A stretch of DNA of 64,000 nt from Stenogyne calaminthoides (Eukaryota; Streptophyta; Magnoliopsida; Lamiales; Lamiaceae), in NCBI GenBank assembly GCA_037126765.1, contig JBBCBC010000016.1, forward strand, positions 16,232,728-16,296,727, read 5' to 3'. Position 1 is the stretch's first letter. Each line of letters starts with the position of its first letter. A program made the translations under genes and the position numbers. This document shows positions 49,917 to 61,245 of the stretch, in pieces. Below the pieces are notes generated by a model. That model searched no databases. It had not been told where the DNA came from and worked only from the letters and a program-made list of their open reading frames with translations.

Positions 49917-52446
49917 TCATTTTTTGGTTGGCTTTTCTCGTTCATGACCATAAATGTTAACAAGATCCGGATTGCCATATTCATCCTCATCGATAATTAT
50001 TCTCTGGTAGATCATCGAAAGAGGGTACAGAATGAGTGAAGTTCGGAAAAGGATCATCGATTGTGTCAAAATCTTCATCGCTAATCTGGTAACTACTATT
50101 AAATTTGTTTGACAGAACCACGATGGACCATTTCTTATTAACTGGGTCAGGGACATAGAAAAATTGTTGAGCTTGACTGGCCATTATGTAAGGGTCATCT
50201 CTGTGAAGTATATTGACCGTGTTGTGAAGTACACACAAGTGCATCCGTGTTAGTTCCTCCATACTAACACTTACAGATTGACCACCGGTAATGCCTTCAC
50301 CATCCATCTTGTTGGTGTACCGAGTAATTGGAAGTCCAATTGCATCGAAATTCGAAATGAATTCAAACCAGTACTCGACTGTTTCTTCTACTAAATAGCG
50401 TTCTGCAATGCATTCCATCTGTCTTTGAAAACCAAGCAATTTTCTAGGATCTATGACCTTGCCACTCATTGCCTTGAAGAACCAACATAACTTTGTTATG
50501 GTTATGCGCACATTTTCAGGCAAGATAGAACGTATTACAATGGGCAAGAAAGTCTCCATGATGACATGATAGCCATGCGATTTCAGATTCATCAGTCTCA
50601 TGCCATCATCTGATACAAGTCTCTGTAGGTTGGACGAATAACCCTCTGGAACTTTCACATCCTTTAGCGTCTGAAGTAACTCTTTTCTCTCATTCTTGGA
50701 CAAGGTGTGTGCAGCAGGAGGTAAGAACGGTTGACCCATTTCTCTAGGCACAGGTTTTAATTCTGCTCTTATTCCCATATCAATCATATCCATTCTTGCA
50801 TTGTAACCATCCTTGGACTTCTTATCAGCTAGGAGAGTATTGAGCAAGCTGACACAAACGTTCTTCTCAACGTGCATTAGATCAATGAAGTGTCTAACAA
50901 ACAACTCTTTCCAATAGGGCAATTGAAAGAAAATTGATTCCTTCTTCCAACCGCTAGTGGGGACACTCTTTGCGACGCTCTTTCCGTACTGTGTGTCGAT
51001 ATTCTTCATCTCATTCAATACATCCGAACCTGACAATAAAAGTGGTGCTTCACCTGTCTCGATTATGCCATCGAATGCATCAGCCATTGTTCTGTACTTA
51101 TGTGTTGGGTCCAACCACCTCTTATGTCCCATAAACGGTCTTCCTACAATGACTCAAGCGAATGGGATGTGTCTTCTTGGAACAACAAGGACATGCATCG
51201 GCCCCCTTCACGCTATATCCGGATAGATTTCCGTAAGCGGGAAAGTCATTGATAGTTCCAAACAACATGGCCTTCAACTTGAAATTCTCCTTTCTACAAG
51301 CATCGTACACATCGACACCATCATCCCAAGGAGCTTCAAGTCCTCTATCAAAGGAGCCAGATATACATCTATGTCATTACAGTTGTTTGTGTCCTGATAT
51401 CGACATAGACAACATCATGTAAGTGTGCTTCATGCAAAACTCGGGTGAAAGATTATAAACTAACAGTATCACTGGCCATGTACTGTGGTTGGTACTTTGG
51501 ATACGGAATTGATTCATTCCGTCAGTTGAGAGCGCAAGACGCGAGTGTCGTGGCTCGTTGCCAAATTCTGGATGTCTAACATCGAATGTCTTCCACTGGG
51601 TTGAATCGGCAGGGTGTCTTAGAATTCCATCTTTGATCATATCATCATGATGCCAAGTTAAATTTCTAGCATCCACAACGCTACTATACATTCTCCTGAA
51701 TCTTGGTATTATCGGAAAGTACCACATCACCTTCGCGGGAGATTTATTTTTCTTATATCGCTTCTCCCCACACTTGGGACATTCATCGGGTTCTGCATAC
51801 TCCTTCCTAAATAAGATACAATCACCCGCACAAGCATGAATTTTCTGATGTATTAATCCGATGGACTTGAGCATTTGTTTAGCATCATATGCTCTCGTAG
51901 GCAGTACATTTCCATCAGGCAATAGACCACTAACTACTTCCAGCATACTTGTGAAGCACTGATCGGACAACTGGTGAGCTGCTTTTAGGTTGAACAATAT
52001 CAACACAGCTGACAGTTTTGTTGCCTTCTCACACCCGGGCCACAGTGGTAATCCAGCAGAATCCCTTAACTTCTCTGACATATAAGGGTGATCTCGCAGA
52101 TCACCGACATCCCCACTCGATGTATCAACAGTCTGTTCATCATCGAAAATATCCGCATCTACTGTATCTTCAAACCTAAAGTCAGTTCCTAGGTTGCTTG
52201 AGCTACATCTATCTCTTGTCTCACCATGAGATGTCCAAACGGTATATGCTTTATCAATACCGTGAATCATCAAGTGGACGAACAAATTTTCTCGACCACT
52301 AACAGTTTTTCCATTCATACATTTCCAACAAGGACATGAAATGTACCGATGGTCGGTGCAGTGTCTAATTGCATGATTACAAAACTCTTCCACCCCATTC
52401 CTATACTCATCTGATAATCGATCTGCTCGAACCCACTTCGATCCAT
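49917..52446 (-). pseudogene. CACTA TNP2-type transposase, frameshifted
   Basis: The likely start is the ATG at 52446 (MDRS), followed by a frameshift into the transposase-associated domain (EEFCNHAIRHC, CPCWKCMNG, VHLMIHGI; 51377-52393). The TNP2 core reads CPKCGEKRY, WPVILLVYNLSPEFCMKHTY. Two shifts near 51375 and 51330 lead to NFKLKAMLFGTINDFPAYGN, and one near 51130 to the third frame (MGHKRWLDPTHKY, 49987-51132). That frame holds the DUF4218-like block (IDLMHVEKNV, SHGYHVIMETFLPIVIR) and a DUF4216-like tail (QAQQFFYVPDPVNKKW). A further shift near 49990 reaches an acidic tail ending at 49917. It would bind and cut CACTA ends, but at least four breaks make this copy inactive as written. 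Confidence 0.88.
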
Positions 52447-52670
52447 ATAGATTAAGAGATGCATATAGGAAAGACAGTATGAAGTGCTTCTCAAGACATT
52501 AATGTATATATACCTAACCATACTTGATCTCAACTTTTATCCTAATGTATCTTCCTAATCATTTTCTTATTAAAAGCTATATCACAATCCTAACGTACCT
52601 AAGGTTTTGTTTCTTCTCAAGACATTAATATATATATACCATCAATCATCTAAAGCAACTGTCTAAAACA

Positions 52671-53110
52671 CATGCATTTGATCAAACACTTGGTGTTCAT
52701 CTTATATTCATCTCTAAATTGATATAAAAAATCACCAATCAACTCAAAAATATATCACAATCCTAACTATGCTTAAATCCTACGTACACATGCATTTGAT
52801 CAAACACTTGGTATATTTATGCATCATATATTCATCTCTAAATTGACATAAAAAATCACCAACCAACTCAAAAATATATCACAATCTTAAATTATGCTTA
52901 AATCCTACACATGCATTTGATCAAACACTTGGTGTGCTTCATATATTCATCTCTAAATTGACATGAAAAATCACCAACCAACTCAAAAATATATCCCAAT
53001 CCTAATTTATGCTTAAATTCCTACACATGCATTTGATCAAACACTTGGTGTGCATATCATATATTAATCTCTAAATAAACATAAAAATCACCATTCCAAA
53101 CTAACAATTT
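52671..53110. repeat. Four tandem units of about 118 bp upstream of TNP2
   Basis: CATGCATTTGATCAAACACT starts at 52671, 52789, 52910 and 53026, so the spacing is 118, 121 and 116. The array lies between the TNP2 start and the right CACTA end, the likely promoter or leader of the transposase transcript. A GA-rich stretch and an unbroken G run (about 53390-53399) follow toward the end. Confidence 0.85.
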
Positions 53111-53660
53111 ATCCACAAATTACCAACAACAATCAAGCCACACAACATATATATATATATATATATACACAACATGATATATATATATAACACATAAATT
53201 TATAACCCTAACTAATTAATTAACGAAAAGGAAAAAAAGTGTTTAAGCATTACCTTGTAGAGGGGAGGAGGGCGTGGGAGAGAAGAGAGAATGGCGGCAA
53301 GAGATGGCAAGGCAAGAGACTAGGCAGAATGACGGAGAGGGAGGAGGAGGGGAAAATCGCCAAGTTTCGTCAAAAAAATGGTGGAAATGGGGGGGGGGGT
53401 TCAGTGGGCTGAACCCGTTTAAATTGGGATTTTAACTTGGAGCTTGGAGAGCGGTTATGAATCGCTGTCTAAGTGATTTTCATGCCGTTGTCTAATTTTT
53501 TTTTTTTTTAAATAAAACCGCTCTCCAAGCTTAAATGTGTAGTAGTGAATATTAATACACTCACAACATCCTTATTTTATTCCATTTAAACCCACTAAAC
53601 CCCATTTTACTTGGGTTGCGGTCCATTTTTGGTGTTGCAATAATCTTGGGACGGAGGGAG

Positions 53661-54076
53661 ATTATAAGACTAGAATAAGTATGTGATATCTAATTTTAAT
53701 GGAAGTGAGTAATTTAGAATAAGAAATTGGTGTATAAAATATATTTTTATACTTGAAATTAATCAAATTAATTAAATATTTAAAATATTTAATCTAAAAT
53801 TAATGATATAAAAATTATTTTAAATTCCGCTTAGTCCTGCTAGTAGATGAAAAATGTTAATAAAAATAAAGCAAAACAATGGTTTACCCTTGTCCTTATT
53901 AAATGATTTATTTCCACTTCATGCATCCAATATTGGATTACAATATATGACTATCCAACAAATCAGTAACAGGGAAAAGAAATTACGAGGAATTTAACAA
54001 ATAATCTACCAATCACAGCTGAAGGCTCCACCACTCTCCACGGCCGCCATGAGTCTAAAGGTTAGAGATAAAAATA
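53661..54076. other. AT-rich flank, nothing recognisable
   Basis: No gene, repeat end or motif that I can support between the host MITE and the SINE. Confidence 0.4.
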
Positions 54077-54175
54077 TATTAATCTTTCTTTTTTCTTTTC
54101 TTTTTTTAATTGGACAATTAATGATTTGAACTCATGATCTCGACATAGGTACCGTTTGAGCTATTCCACCTCGAC
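54077..54175 (-). mobile_element. tRNA-derived SINE, minus strand
   Basis: On the minus strand: A box TAGCTCAAACGG, B box GAGTTCAAATC about 30 bases later, then an A-rich tail (T-rich on plus at 54085-54108). The 8-bp TAAAAATA occurs on both sides (54069-54076 and 54176-54183). About the same size and plan as the SINE at 23006, but a different sequence. Confidence 0.72.
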
Positions 54176-54419
54176 TAAAAATACAATCTAATTAAGTCGT
54201 AATTTAAATCTATTTAACTTGATCCATTTATTATTAATTTGATTTTTAGCTTAATTATCAAATATAGTATCAGTTCATGAGTTCTATTGATTTTAATTGA
54301 GCCTAAAAGAGCTTCATTAATATCCCTAATAAATTAATTTATTTATCAATTTATTACAAATACAAAATTTATTTTTCAAAATTACACACATATATATACA
54401 CACACACTATACTCTATAA

Positions 54420-54720
54420 TTCCGTTTAATTAGTGGCAAAGTATAGGGTGAACAAGTTTCATGGTGAAACTGGTTAAGAAGTGTGACTTATATTACTAAA
54501 GAGTGTGACTTTTTATTATAAAGGGTGTGGCTTTTTACTATAAAGAGTATTACTCATAAAAGTGAAGAGTGTGACTTATATTATAGCAGAAAGTATATAT
54601 CGTAGTGATAACTGAAGGGTGTTATTTATATTACTAAAAGATGTGATTTATATTATTAAAGAGTATGCCTGTAAAAAAAATCAATTTCACGGTGAACAAG
54701 TTTCACAGCATACCAACTTA
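54420..54720. repeat. Degenerate short-period repeat flanked by a repeated word
   Basis: GTGTGACTTATATTA-like units recur about ten times with variable spacing. The array is bracketed by GGTGAACAAGTTTCA (54449-54463 and 54691-54705). No terminal repeats or target duplication were found. Confidence 0.5.
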
Positions 54721-55861
54721 CATGTAAAACTATAAATTAAAATCAAATTATCAATTATAATTGGACAAATTGTAAAAACATGACTAATCTATGCCATTAT
54801 TTGCACTTTGAGAAACGAGCTTCGGACTTTTGCAATTATTGCAAAAGAAGGATTTCGGGCAGATTCGTGAGAAAAACAAAGGGTATTTCATCAATTCATA
54901 TACCAAATAGTCGTCCACGAATCTGATCGGGGTTATTCTCTTGTAACAATTTGAAAGGTCGGTACATGATCTACAAAAATTGAAAGTTTGGTCATTATAA
55001 AGTGCAATTAGTGATAAATATATGTCATATTTTTGCAATTTGGGTATTATAATAATTACTAGATGAGATTCATCAGATAAAAATAGATTTGTTTTATTAA
55101 CTTCTAGTGTATTAATTTGTGTAAAGAAAGAAAAACCTCAAGCTGCATGCAACTTGGATTATAAATTTGAGGTACAGATTCCAAATATATAATAAGAAAC
55201 GCGTATATAGTCTGGCAGATATATAGTTATGAGTTAGTGAGATTCATATTCCGGAAGAATCTTAAAACTTGTCTTTGTGCTTCGCATTAATTTGCCACAA
55301 TTATTAGGTTTAATTTCTACATTTTAGTAATCATAAGTCCAATCAAATGCTACTAATTTGTAGAATTCGGGGACTTGGTATAACGGTTACGTGACACATT
55401 ATGCATGTTGACTCATTAATTTCAATATTATGTATGATATACCAACCTCGATATTTGGTTGGCCTAACCATGTTCACTTCTATTAATTATATACTACTAC
55501 GTATAACAAAAGAAAAATAATATTTCCTTTCGTCTATAAAATAAAAGGCAAAAATGTTGTATTCATCAGTGTGTATCGTCCAACATAAGTACATTTTTAG
55601 TGTCATTAGTTGATTGTTACTTTGACAAATTATTTGAGGTTCTAAAATTTATTTTTCAGGGAATCAAACGAAACGGGATCGATCTACATCCAGAGTAGAT
55701 GGTTATAGTGTATTTATAATCTTAAAATCGAGTTATGATATGTGAGAAATTAATATCCAATGTTGGAATTGTGTACGTGTTGGGAGATGTCAGGATTAAG
55801 ATAATTATCTCACGTTGATTACTGTCTTGGTTAAACTTTGCTATATTAATAGGAGTAAATT
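54721..55861. other. AT-rich intergenic stretch, no gene seen
   Basis: One 84-codon frame on the minus strand (54784-55038) has no recognisable domain and no supporting context, so I do not call it a gene. Nothing else stands out. Confidence 0.4.
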
Positions 55862-56153
55862 TAGGCTCCATTCAGATGGATGGATTTGAAATCCGTGGAT
55901 TTCACACACAAATCACTACTCTTTCTACTTGAGTTAAATAATTTTATAAATAGTTTAAAATGAAGGGATTTTAAATTTTCATCAAAATCATGTCATTTGA
56001 AATTCCCTCATCTCTACCATTTCCCCCTCTCTCCCTTTCACTCTTTTCCCTTCTCTCGTCATCTCTTAACAATTCATAATTTGAAATACATGCATTATTA
56101 CATTTATTATTTAATAAATTCATTTATTTCAAATACTCCCTATCCAAATTGAG
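55862..56153. mobile_element. Possible Tourist/Harbinger-like MITE, degenerate
   Basis: The left end GGCTCCATTCAGATGGATGG and the right end (reverse complement GCTCAATTTGGATAGGGAGT) are roughly inverted, and TTA lies near both borders. Ends and duplication are imperfect, so the call is weak. Confidence 0.35.
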
Positions 56154-56515
56154 CATTATGGAATTCAAATTAAGTGGTTAAGGAACAATCATATAGATCA
56201 TGTGCGAGCACAAACGCGCACAGCCCCTTCTACATATTGGACGTTTAAGATATCTGTAAGTAAACGACACTAATTAATGGCGAGGTTCCTTAACTAATGG
56301 ATATGCACCCATAAACGTCGTATGCATGTGTTTTAATTTGCAGGAAAATGTTCAATCCTGACTCGATTTTGCAGTTTTAAAGTTATGGTCATCTGAATCT
56401 TGTATGTAGTTAACTAGACGAACCTTACCCGAAACTTTTCTAAAGTGGTATAAGCAGTTAATTCTTTCACGTAACAAGATAAAAATCTTAAACTCGTCTC
56501 AATTGTAATATCTTA
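56154..56515. other. Spacer, nothing recognisable
   Basis: No supported feature between the two MITE-like repeats. Confidence 0.4.
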
Positions 56516-56752
56516 GGGTCGCTTGGTATGACTTGGGAATGATAATAGTAATGAGTATCATGGAGAGGTCAATCACTAAAAAATATTAATTGCATTGTTA
56601 TTGCTTGATTAGAACATTAACAATGGGTATCATGTGAGGTGGGTTGAGTACTGAGTGAGGGTAATCAATTGTTTACTTCTATTCTCATTACTAGTATATC
56701 AAAACTATCAAACAACTAGGGGTGAAAACGGATCGGATATTTCCTGATCGAT

Positions 56753-56943
56753 CCGGAGCCGTATCCGGTCGGTATCGAATTCGATATAAAAAACTGGTAT
56801 CCGGGCGGATACGGATTCGGATACAGATAATTGACTTCGGATTCGAAATCGGATTCGGAATACATAATATCCGACCGTATTCGAGTTTTACCATATTTTA
56901 TCGGATATTATTCGGATAATAAATCCGGATATCCGGATTTTTT

Positions 56944-56974
<31 letters not shown>

Positions 56975-57258
56975 TATTTTTTTGGAAAAATTAGTTGTTA
57001 GTAATTACTAGTTAGTACACCGGAGCCGTATCCAGTCGGTATCGAATTCGGTATAAAAAACTGGTATCCGGGCGAGTACGGATTCGGATACGGATAATTG
57101 ACTTCAGATTCGAAATCGGATTCGGAATACATAATATCCGACCGTATTCGAGTTTTACCATATTTTATCGGATATTATTCGGATAATAAATCCGGATATC
57201 CGGATTTTTTAATTTTTAAATTTTTTTTTTTTTTGGAAAAATTAGTTGTTAGTAATTA
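56753..57258. repeat. 267-bp tandem duplication in the hAT element; unit 1 keeps the empty mariner site
   Basis: Unit 1 (56753-57019) and unit 2 (from 57020) both begin CCGGAGCCGTATCC and are near-identical. Unit 1 contains GTAATTACTAGTTAGTACAC uninterrupted. Unit 2 has the mariner between GTAATTA and CTAGTTAGTACAC, with TA doubled. Confidence 0.93.
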
Positions 57259-57721
57259 CTCCCTCCGTCCCAATCTTTAAGGTTTTATTTCCATTTTTTT
57301 TGTCCCAATCTTTAAGGTTTCTTTCCTAAAATGGACATACCCCATTTAACTAACACCCTTCTCATATCATTTTATTTACACAACTGCCACTCAATTAACC
57401 CAACCCAATACTCCCTAAAACTCATTTAATTAGCCCATTAATCGGCCCACCTCACCAAAACCTAATCCCATATCACTAATTAATCGCCGATCTCACTCAC
57501 ATACTCACACATCACTGCAAGACGATACTCACATCACTGCACTCTCTCTTCTCTCTCTCTTCTCTTCAGACCCTAGCCAGATCACAACATCACTGCCTCT
57601 CTCTCTCTCTCTTCTCTTGTAACCCTAGCCGCTCTACTCTCTACTCTCTCTTCACGATTCATCACTAATTTGCTCTCTTTTCCACTCTCTCATCACCACC
57701 TGCAAAAAACCCTAAATTTCC

Positions 57722-58402
57722 ATGGCCGATGATTCTTTAAATTCTGAAAAATGGCCATGCACCGAAGATTATAAGGAGTATGAGGCGGATCCAGTGGAGG
57801 ACTTTTGGTGGGAGGAATCGGGAGCTTTAGATTCTCAAAATCCTTTATATAAAAGGTGGGATGAAGAGAGAAAGAAGGAGATGGAGCCGGTGGCGGTGGA
57901 TGTGGAAAAATCGAAGGGTTGCGATGCAGATTTGAGCGATGTGGGTCGGGTTTCTCCCGATTATTCATCCATGGTTGTGCAAGACTCTCTCTCACCGGAA
58001 TTGCCCTCTGATGAACTTGTTTCCGACGAGGTTACTTCAGTAGTCGATCCATTTATGCGTGTAAGTGATCCAAATTTAATTTTTTGTTCATTTCAGTTTT
58101 GGAGGGTAGTAAGATTTTTGTTGTTTCTAATCCCTCTGTTGTTTGCCAAATCTCAGGTTCCCAATTCTCTATATCTCGATTTAGGCGAGACAAATGAGTT
58201 GGGGTTCGTGTTGTACACGCCCAAGTCCAAAATTATCATCCATGATAAGTACCCTCTACCTGAATTCAGTGATAAAGTCTATTGGCTTGATGAAAAACGA
58301 AAGGGCCATGTTGAGATGCTAGGCATTTTGTTTCCTGAGATATTGCCTCTGATTTACAGGTGCACGTACTCTGTTGATGTTTCTGGTTGCATATGTGGGT
58401 AA
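57722..58402 (+). CDS. Unrecognised spliced reading frame inside the mariner (possible captured host gene)
   Basis: The ATG at 57722 opens a 226-codon frame, but the sequence looks spliced: exon 57722-58060, intron 58061-58156 (GTAAGT to TCTCAG, itself open), exon 58157-58359 or on to the stop at 58402. The product is acidic, rich in Glu/Asp/Trp (EADPVEDFWWEESG) and then YLDLGETNELGFVLYTPKSK. I recognise no domain. The leader (57540-57660) is a CT-rich tract typical of plant 5' UTRs. It faces the transposase gene. Plant mariners normally encode transposase only, so a captured gene fragment is the best reading. It might also be an accessory mariner ORF. Confidence 0.5.
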   Translation: MADDSLNSEKWPCTEDYKEYEADPVEDFWWEESGALDSQNPLYKRWDEERKKEMEPVAVDVEKSKGCDADLSDVGRVSPDYSSMVVQDSLSPELPSDELVSDEVTSVVDPFMRVSDPNLIFCSFQFWRVVRFLLFLIPLLFAKSQVPNSLYLDLGETNELGFVLYTPKSKIIIHDKYPLPEFSDKVYWLDEKRKGHVEMLGILFPEILPLIYRCTYSVDVSGCICG

Positions 58403-58980
58403 ATGTGGTCTATTGGCTTGATGTATTATAGCAATCAATCATGTGTTTGTGATTTAGGATGCTAATTTACATTATTGGGCTTCTCCCAATGATGAAATTG
58501 TTCCGAGGGTTGAAATTGTGTTTCAAACTTGCTGTTTCTGTTTGAAAACTGAGAAAATTGACCTGTCTCCCTAAAATGATGAATAAAATTGGTGTTTACG
58601 GGGTTGCATATGTGGGTAAATGTGGTCCGATTGTTCGTGGTTTTGCATATGTTGATGTATTATAGCAACCAATCATGTGTTTGTGATTTAGGATGCTAAT
58701 TTACATCATTGGGCTTCTCCCAATGATGAAATTGATCTGAGGGTTGAAATTGTGTTTCAAACTTGTTGTTTCTGTTTGAAAACTGAGAAAATTGACCTGA
58801 CTCCCTAAAATGATGAATAAAATTGGTGTTTCTGGTTGCATATGTGGGTAAATGTGGTCTGATTGTTCTGGTGGTTTTGCATATGTTGATGTATTATAGC
58901 AACCAATCATGTGTTTGTGATTTAGGATGCTAATTTACATCATTGGGCTTCTCCCAATGATGAAATTGTTCTGAGGGCCT
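58380..58980. repeat. Tandem repeat of about 220-230 bp in the mariner
   Basis: GGTTGCATATGTGGGTAAATG starts at 58385, 58602 and 58834. Two units are complete and a third partial. The spacing difference (217, then 232) comes from a short segment missing in the first unit. The array begins within the last codons of the plus-strand reading frame. Confidence 0.85.
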
Positions 58981-59221
58981 TATGAATTCAATAAACAGAT
59001 TGGATTCAATAAAGCCATTCATTTCATCTTGATTGCCAAAATACAAACCAAAAAGGAACCTTAATGTTTACTGCTTAAACAATGATAGCCCTAGAAGTTT
59101 ATCTACTTCTATGTTTATGCAATAAACATTCACCAAAATGTACAAAAAGTTTGCCTATTACACCACTGCATTCTACACCCCTAATACCCTAAATCCCTCA
59201 TAAGTTTGGCCATAGAAATTT

Positions 59222-60670
59222 TTACTCTACTCCATTGTCCTTTTGCATTAAATATTCTATGCATTCTCTTACCAAACTCTCATCAACCTCAAGATTATCA
59301 GGTAGTAATCCTTGATAACTCAGTGAGTCTTTGCCCATGTGTGGTATCTTAAAATTGTTGTCTCCTTTTTCCTTCAGCATCTCTATGCAACAACTCTGCA
59401 AACTAAGAAACACTTTGTTAAGAGTAATTGCATCTAGTTGTTCAAATGATCTAGCTACATTTGCACATAGTTAAGGAGAACCTTTTGGCCTTCTTCTTTT
59501 GTAATGCTTGAATTGATGCAAAGTATCCTAAATCATTAATGTTAGAATCGGAGAGTTGGGTGGTTAGCAAATCAGTTTAATGTTGTAGCCATCAGATTGA
59601 GCTATAGCTCTTAAATCTGGATCATTGTCTAAAATGTGTGGTTTGGCATTGTCTTGCTGGATGAAAATTTGTTTGCTTGCATTTTCAGGCCACTTCTCTT
59701 TAAGTGCTGGTATAATCTGTTAAAAAATAGAGTAACCAACATGTATGTTTAGGATACTTGCTCTATTTAGAACATTTTAATTGCAAGTAACCAACTATGT
59801 TGATGATACTCATTTAGAGACTAAATGATGAAATATAATCTGATAGTCTATGGTGTACCTGATTGATAATGCAGTCCTTCATGATTTGCTTGGTTATGGA
59901 TTCAATATTCTTTGTCTCCATAGTGCCTTTCAGTCTGTTCTTACTGTTTCTCATGGCTTCAACTTCTTCAGTGAATGGAAACATCCCAATCTTTCCATCA
60001 AACGTACCATCATTTGCATATAGGGGCCTCCCAATAGCACAAATGAACATAACCTTTGTGATAAATCTCTTGCTCTTGCAACTCCTATGTGCGATGAGGT
60101 TACATTGGCGATTTTTGTACCATCTGTGAGTTGTTTTTGTGATATAAAACCACTTTTCATCTATGTGGATGACATTGTGCATGCTGTTAAACTTGATGAT
60201 GTTGCTTTCTCTGTCTACATAGAGTTGATTAAGGCTGTATTGCATCCTTGCAATCTTATTTTGATCTGTTAGTGATGACTTGATGGCATTTTTATGTGCT
60301 TTGATTTGGCCTTCCTTAATCCATCTTCCAACTGTGCTTTTGCTAACTTCCAAGCCTTCAGCAAGGTCTCTAATGGTAGACCTTTTACATCCAGTCACAT
60401 GCTTTTGATCTTCTCTTCATCCAATACAACTGTTTTCCTTATCTTCTTTCCAGTTCTAGATGAAATAATATGAGTTGGCTTACCTTGATCCAATTGTTTT
60501 TTTGCAGTGATCCACAGCCTACTGACAGTTTGCGGAGGAGCCCCAAATAGCTTGCTAGCTTTTACGTTCATTCCATGCTTAGGTACTCCATTTTCCAAAT
60601 CCCCAAGTAGATATTGTATAATCTTGTTTTTTTCTTCATAACTTAAATGGATTCTAGTTTGAGCCATGGT
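59222..60670 (-). pseudogene. Mariner (plant MLE, DDD type) transposase, broken
   Basis: Start at the MAQTRIHL methionine (60663-60665; an ATG two codons upstream is possible). The N-terminal helix-turn-helix reads KASKLFGAPPQTVSRLW and TIRDLAEGLEVSKSTVGRW, with a frameshift between them near 60395. Catalytic region: first Asp in HIDEKWFYI, second in QQDNAKPH, third in SDSNINDLGYF. One intron, 59717-59858 (GTACACC to AACAG). Before the third Asp there is a TAA where the family has Gln, and a missing base shifts the frame (near 59590). The C-terminal end (TLQSC-like LQSCCIEMLKEKG, KIPHMGK) ends at 59222. Three lesions make it inactive as written. Confidence 0.88.
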
Positions 60671-61245
60671 CAATAAATCTGCATTTATATGTTGTGGTAG
60701 GTTTGAAGATGGGATGTATTTATGACATATAAAGACTGAGGTGGTTGGAAGATTTGAAGGTGTAGGAGGGGGTATTTATTGTTAATGATGGTGTAATAGG
60801 TTAGAAATGTGTAATTGGGGGGAAACTTTGGTGTAATAGGAGGGAATTCTGTTTTGGGGGGAAAATTTGGTGTAATAGGGCGCCATTGTAATCTGCTCTC
60901 ATTTTTTTAACTTTTTACTGTTCATTGAACAGTTAAATTCTGGTTTTTTAATGTATTTTTAATGTTGTCAGATTTTGTGCAGAAATTTGCAGAGTAATTA
61001 GCAGTTTTAGAGGGTTTAATTAACCCTCTAATAAAGTGAATTTTTACTTTTTCATAAAGTTGATTTATCCATTCTACCCCCAACATTTTATCACTATTCC
61101 ACTATTCCAATAAATCCTTATGAACAGTCAAAACACCCTAAAGATTGGGACGAAGGGAGTACTAGTTAGTACACCAAGCACTCAAATACACAACGAAATC
61201 ACCAATCCACCTTATAACTTCCATAACTTCAAATTCATTCTCAAA

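Larger units (their letters stand above)
45812..53547. mobile_element. Complete CACTA (En/Spm-type) DNA transposon
   Basis: The right end, read inward, is CACTACTACACATTTAAGC; the left end is CACTAATACAGATTTGGGC. The 3-bp duplication AAT flanks it (45809-45811, 53548-53550). It is 7.7 kb, with palindromic subterminal motifs (GGACAACGGTT, CCGCTGTCC, CTTGGAGAGCGG) at both ends, typical transposase binding arrays. It carries two genes on the minus strand: TNP2-type transposase near the right end and a PTTA/Ulp1-like gene to the left. Confidence 0.93.
45723..53660. mobile_element. Stowaway-like MITE split by the CACTA element
   Basis: The left half 45723-45811 starts CTCCCTCCGTCCCATGATTA; the right half 53551-53660 ends TAATCTTGGGACGGAGGGAG. 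The ends are inverted copies over about 25 bases, and a TA precedes the left end. Removing the CACTA element and one AAT leaves a MITE of about 196 bp. Confidence 0.85.
57259..61159. mobile_element. Plant mariner-like element carrying a foreign reading frame
   Basis: The left end CTCCCTCCGTCCCAATCTTT and the right end (complement CTCCCTTCGTCCCAATCTTT) differ at one base. TA flanks both sides (57257-57258, 61160-61161), and the empty site is preserved at 57001-57019. It is 3.9 kb. Transposase lies on the minus strand in the right half; an unrelated spliced frame and a tandem repeat lie on the plus strand in the left half. The same end sequence is shared by the Stowaway-like MITEs in this window. 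Confidence 0.93.

Noticed and set aside
52671..53110. A CRISPR-like array
   Set aside because: Regular spacing only superficially resembles one. The entire 118-bp unit is repeated, there are no unique spacers, and the context is a plant transposon.
54784..55038. An 84-codon Cys-containing frame on the minus strand as a small gene
   Set aside because: No signal peptide, promoter, homologous motif or conserved Cys spacing that I recognise. It lies in repeat-rich intergenic sequence.
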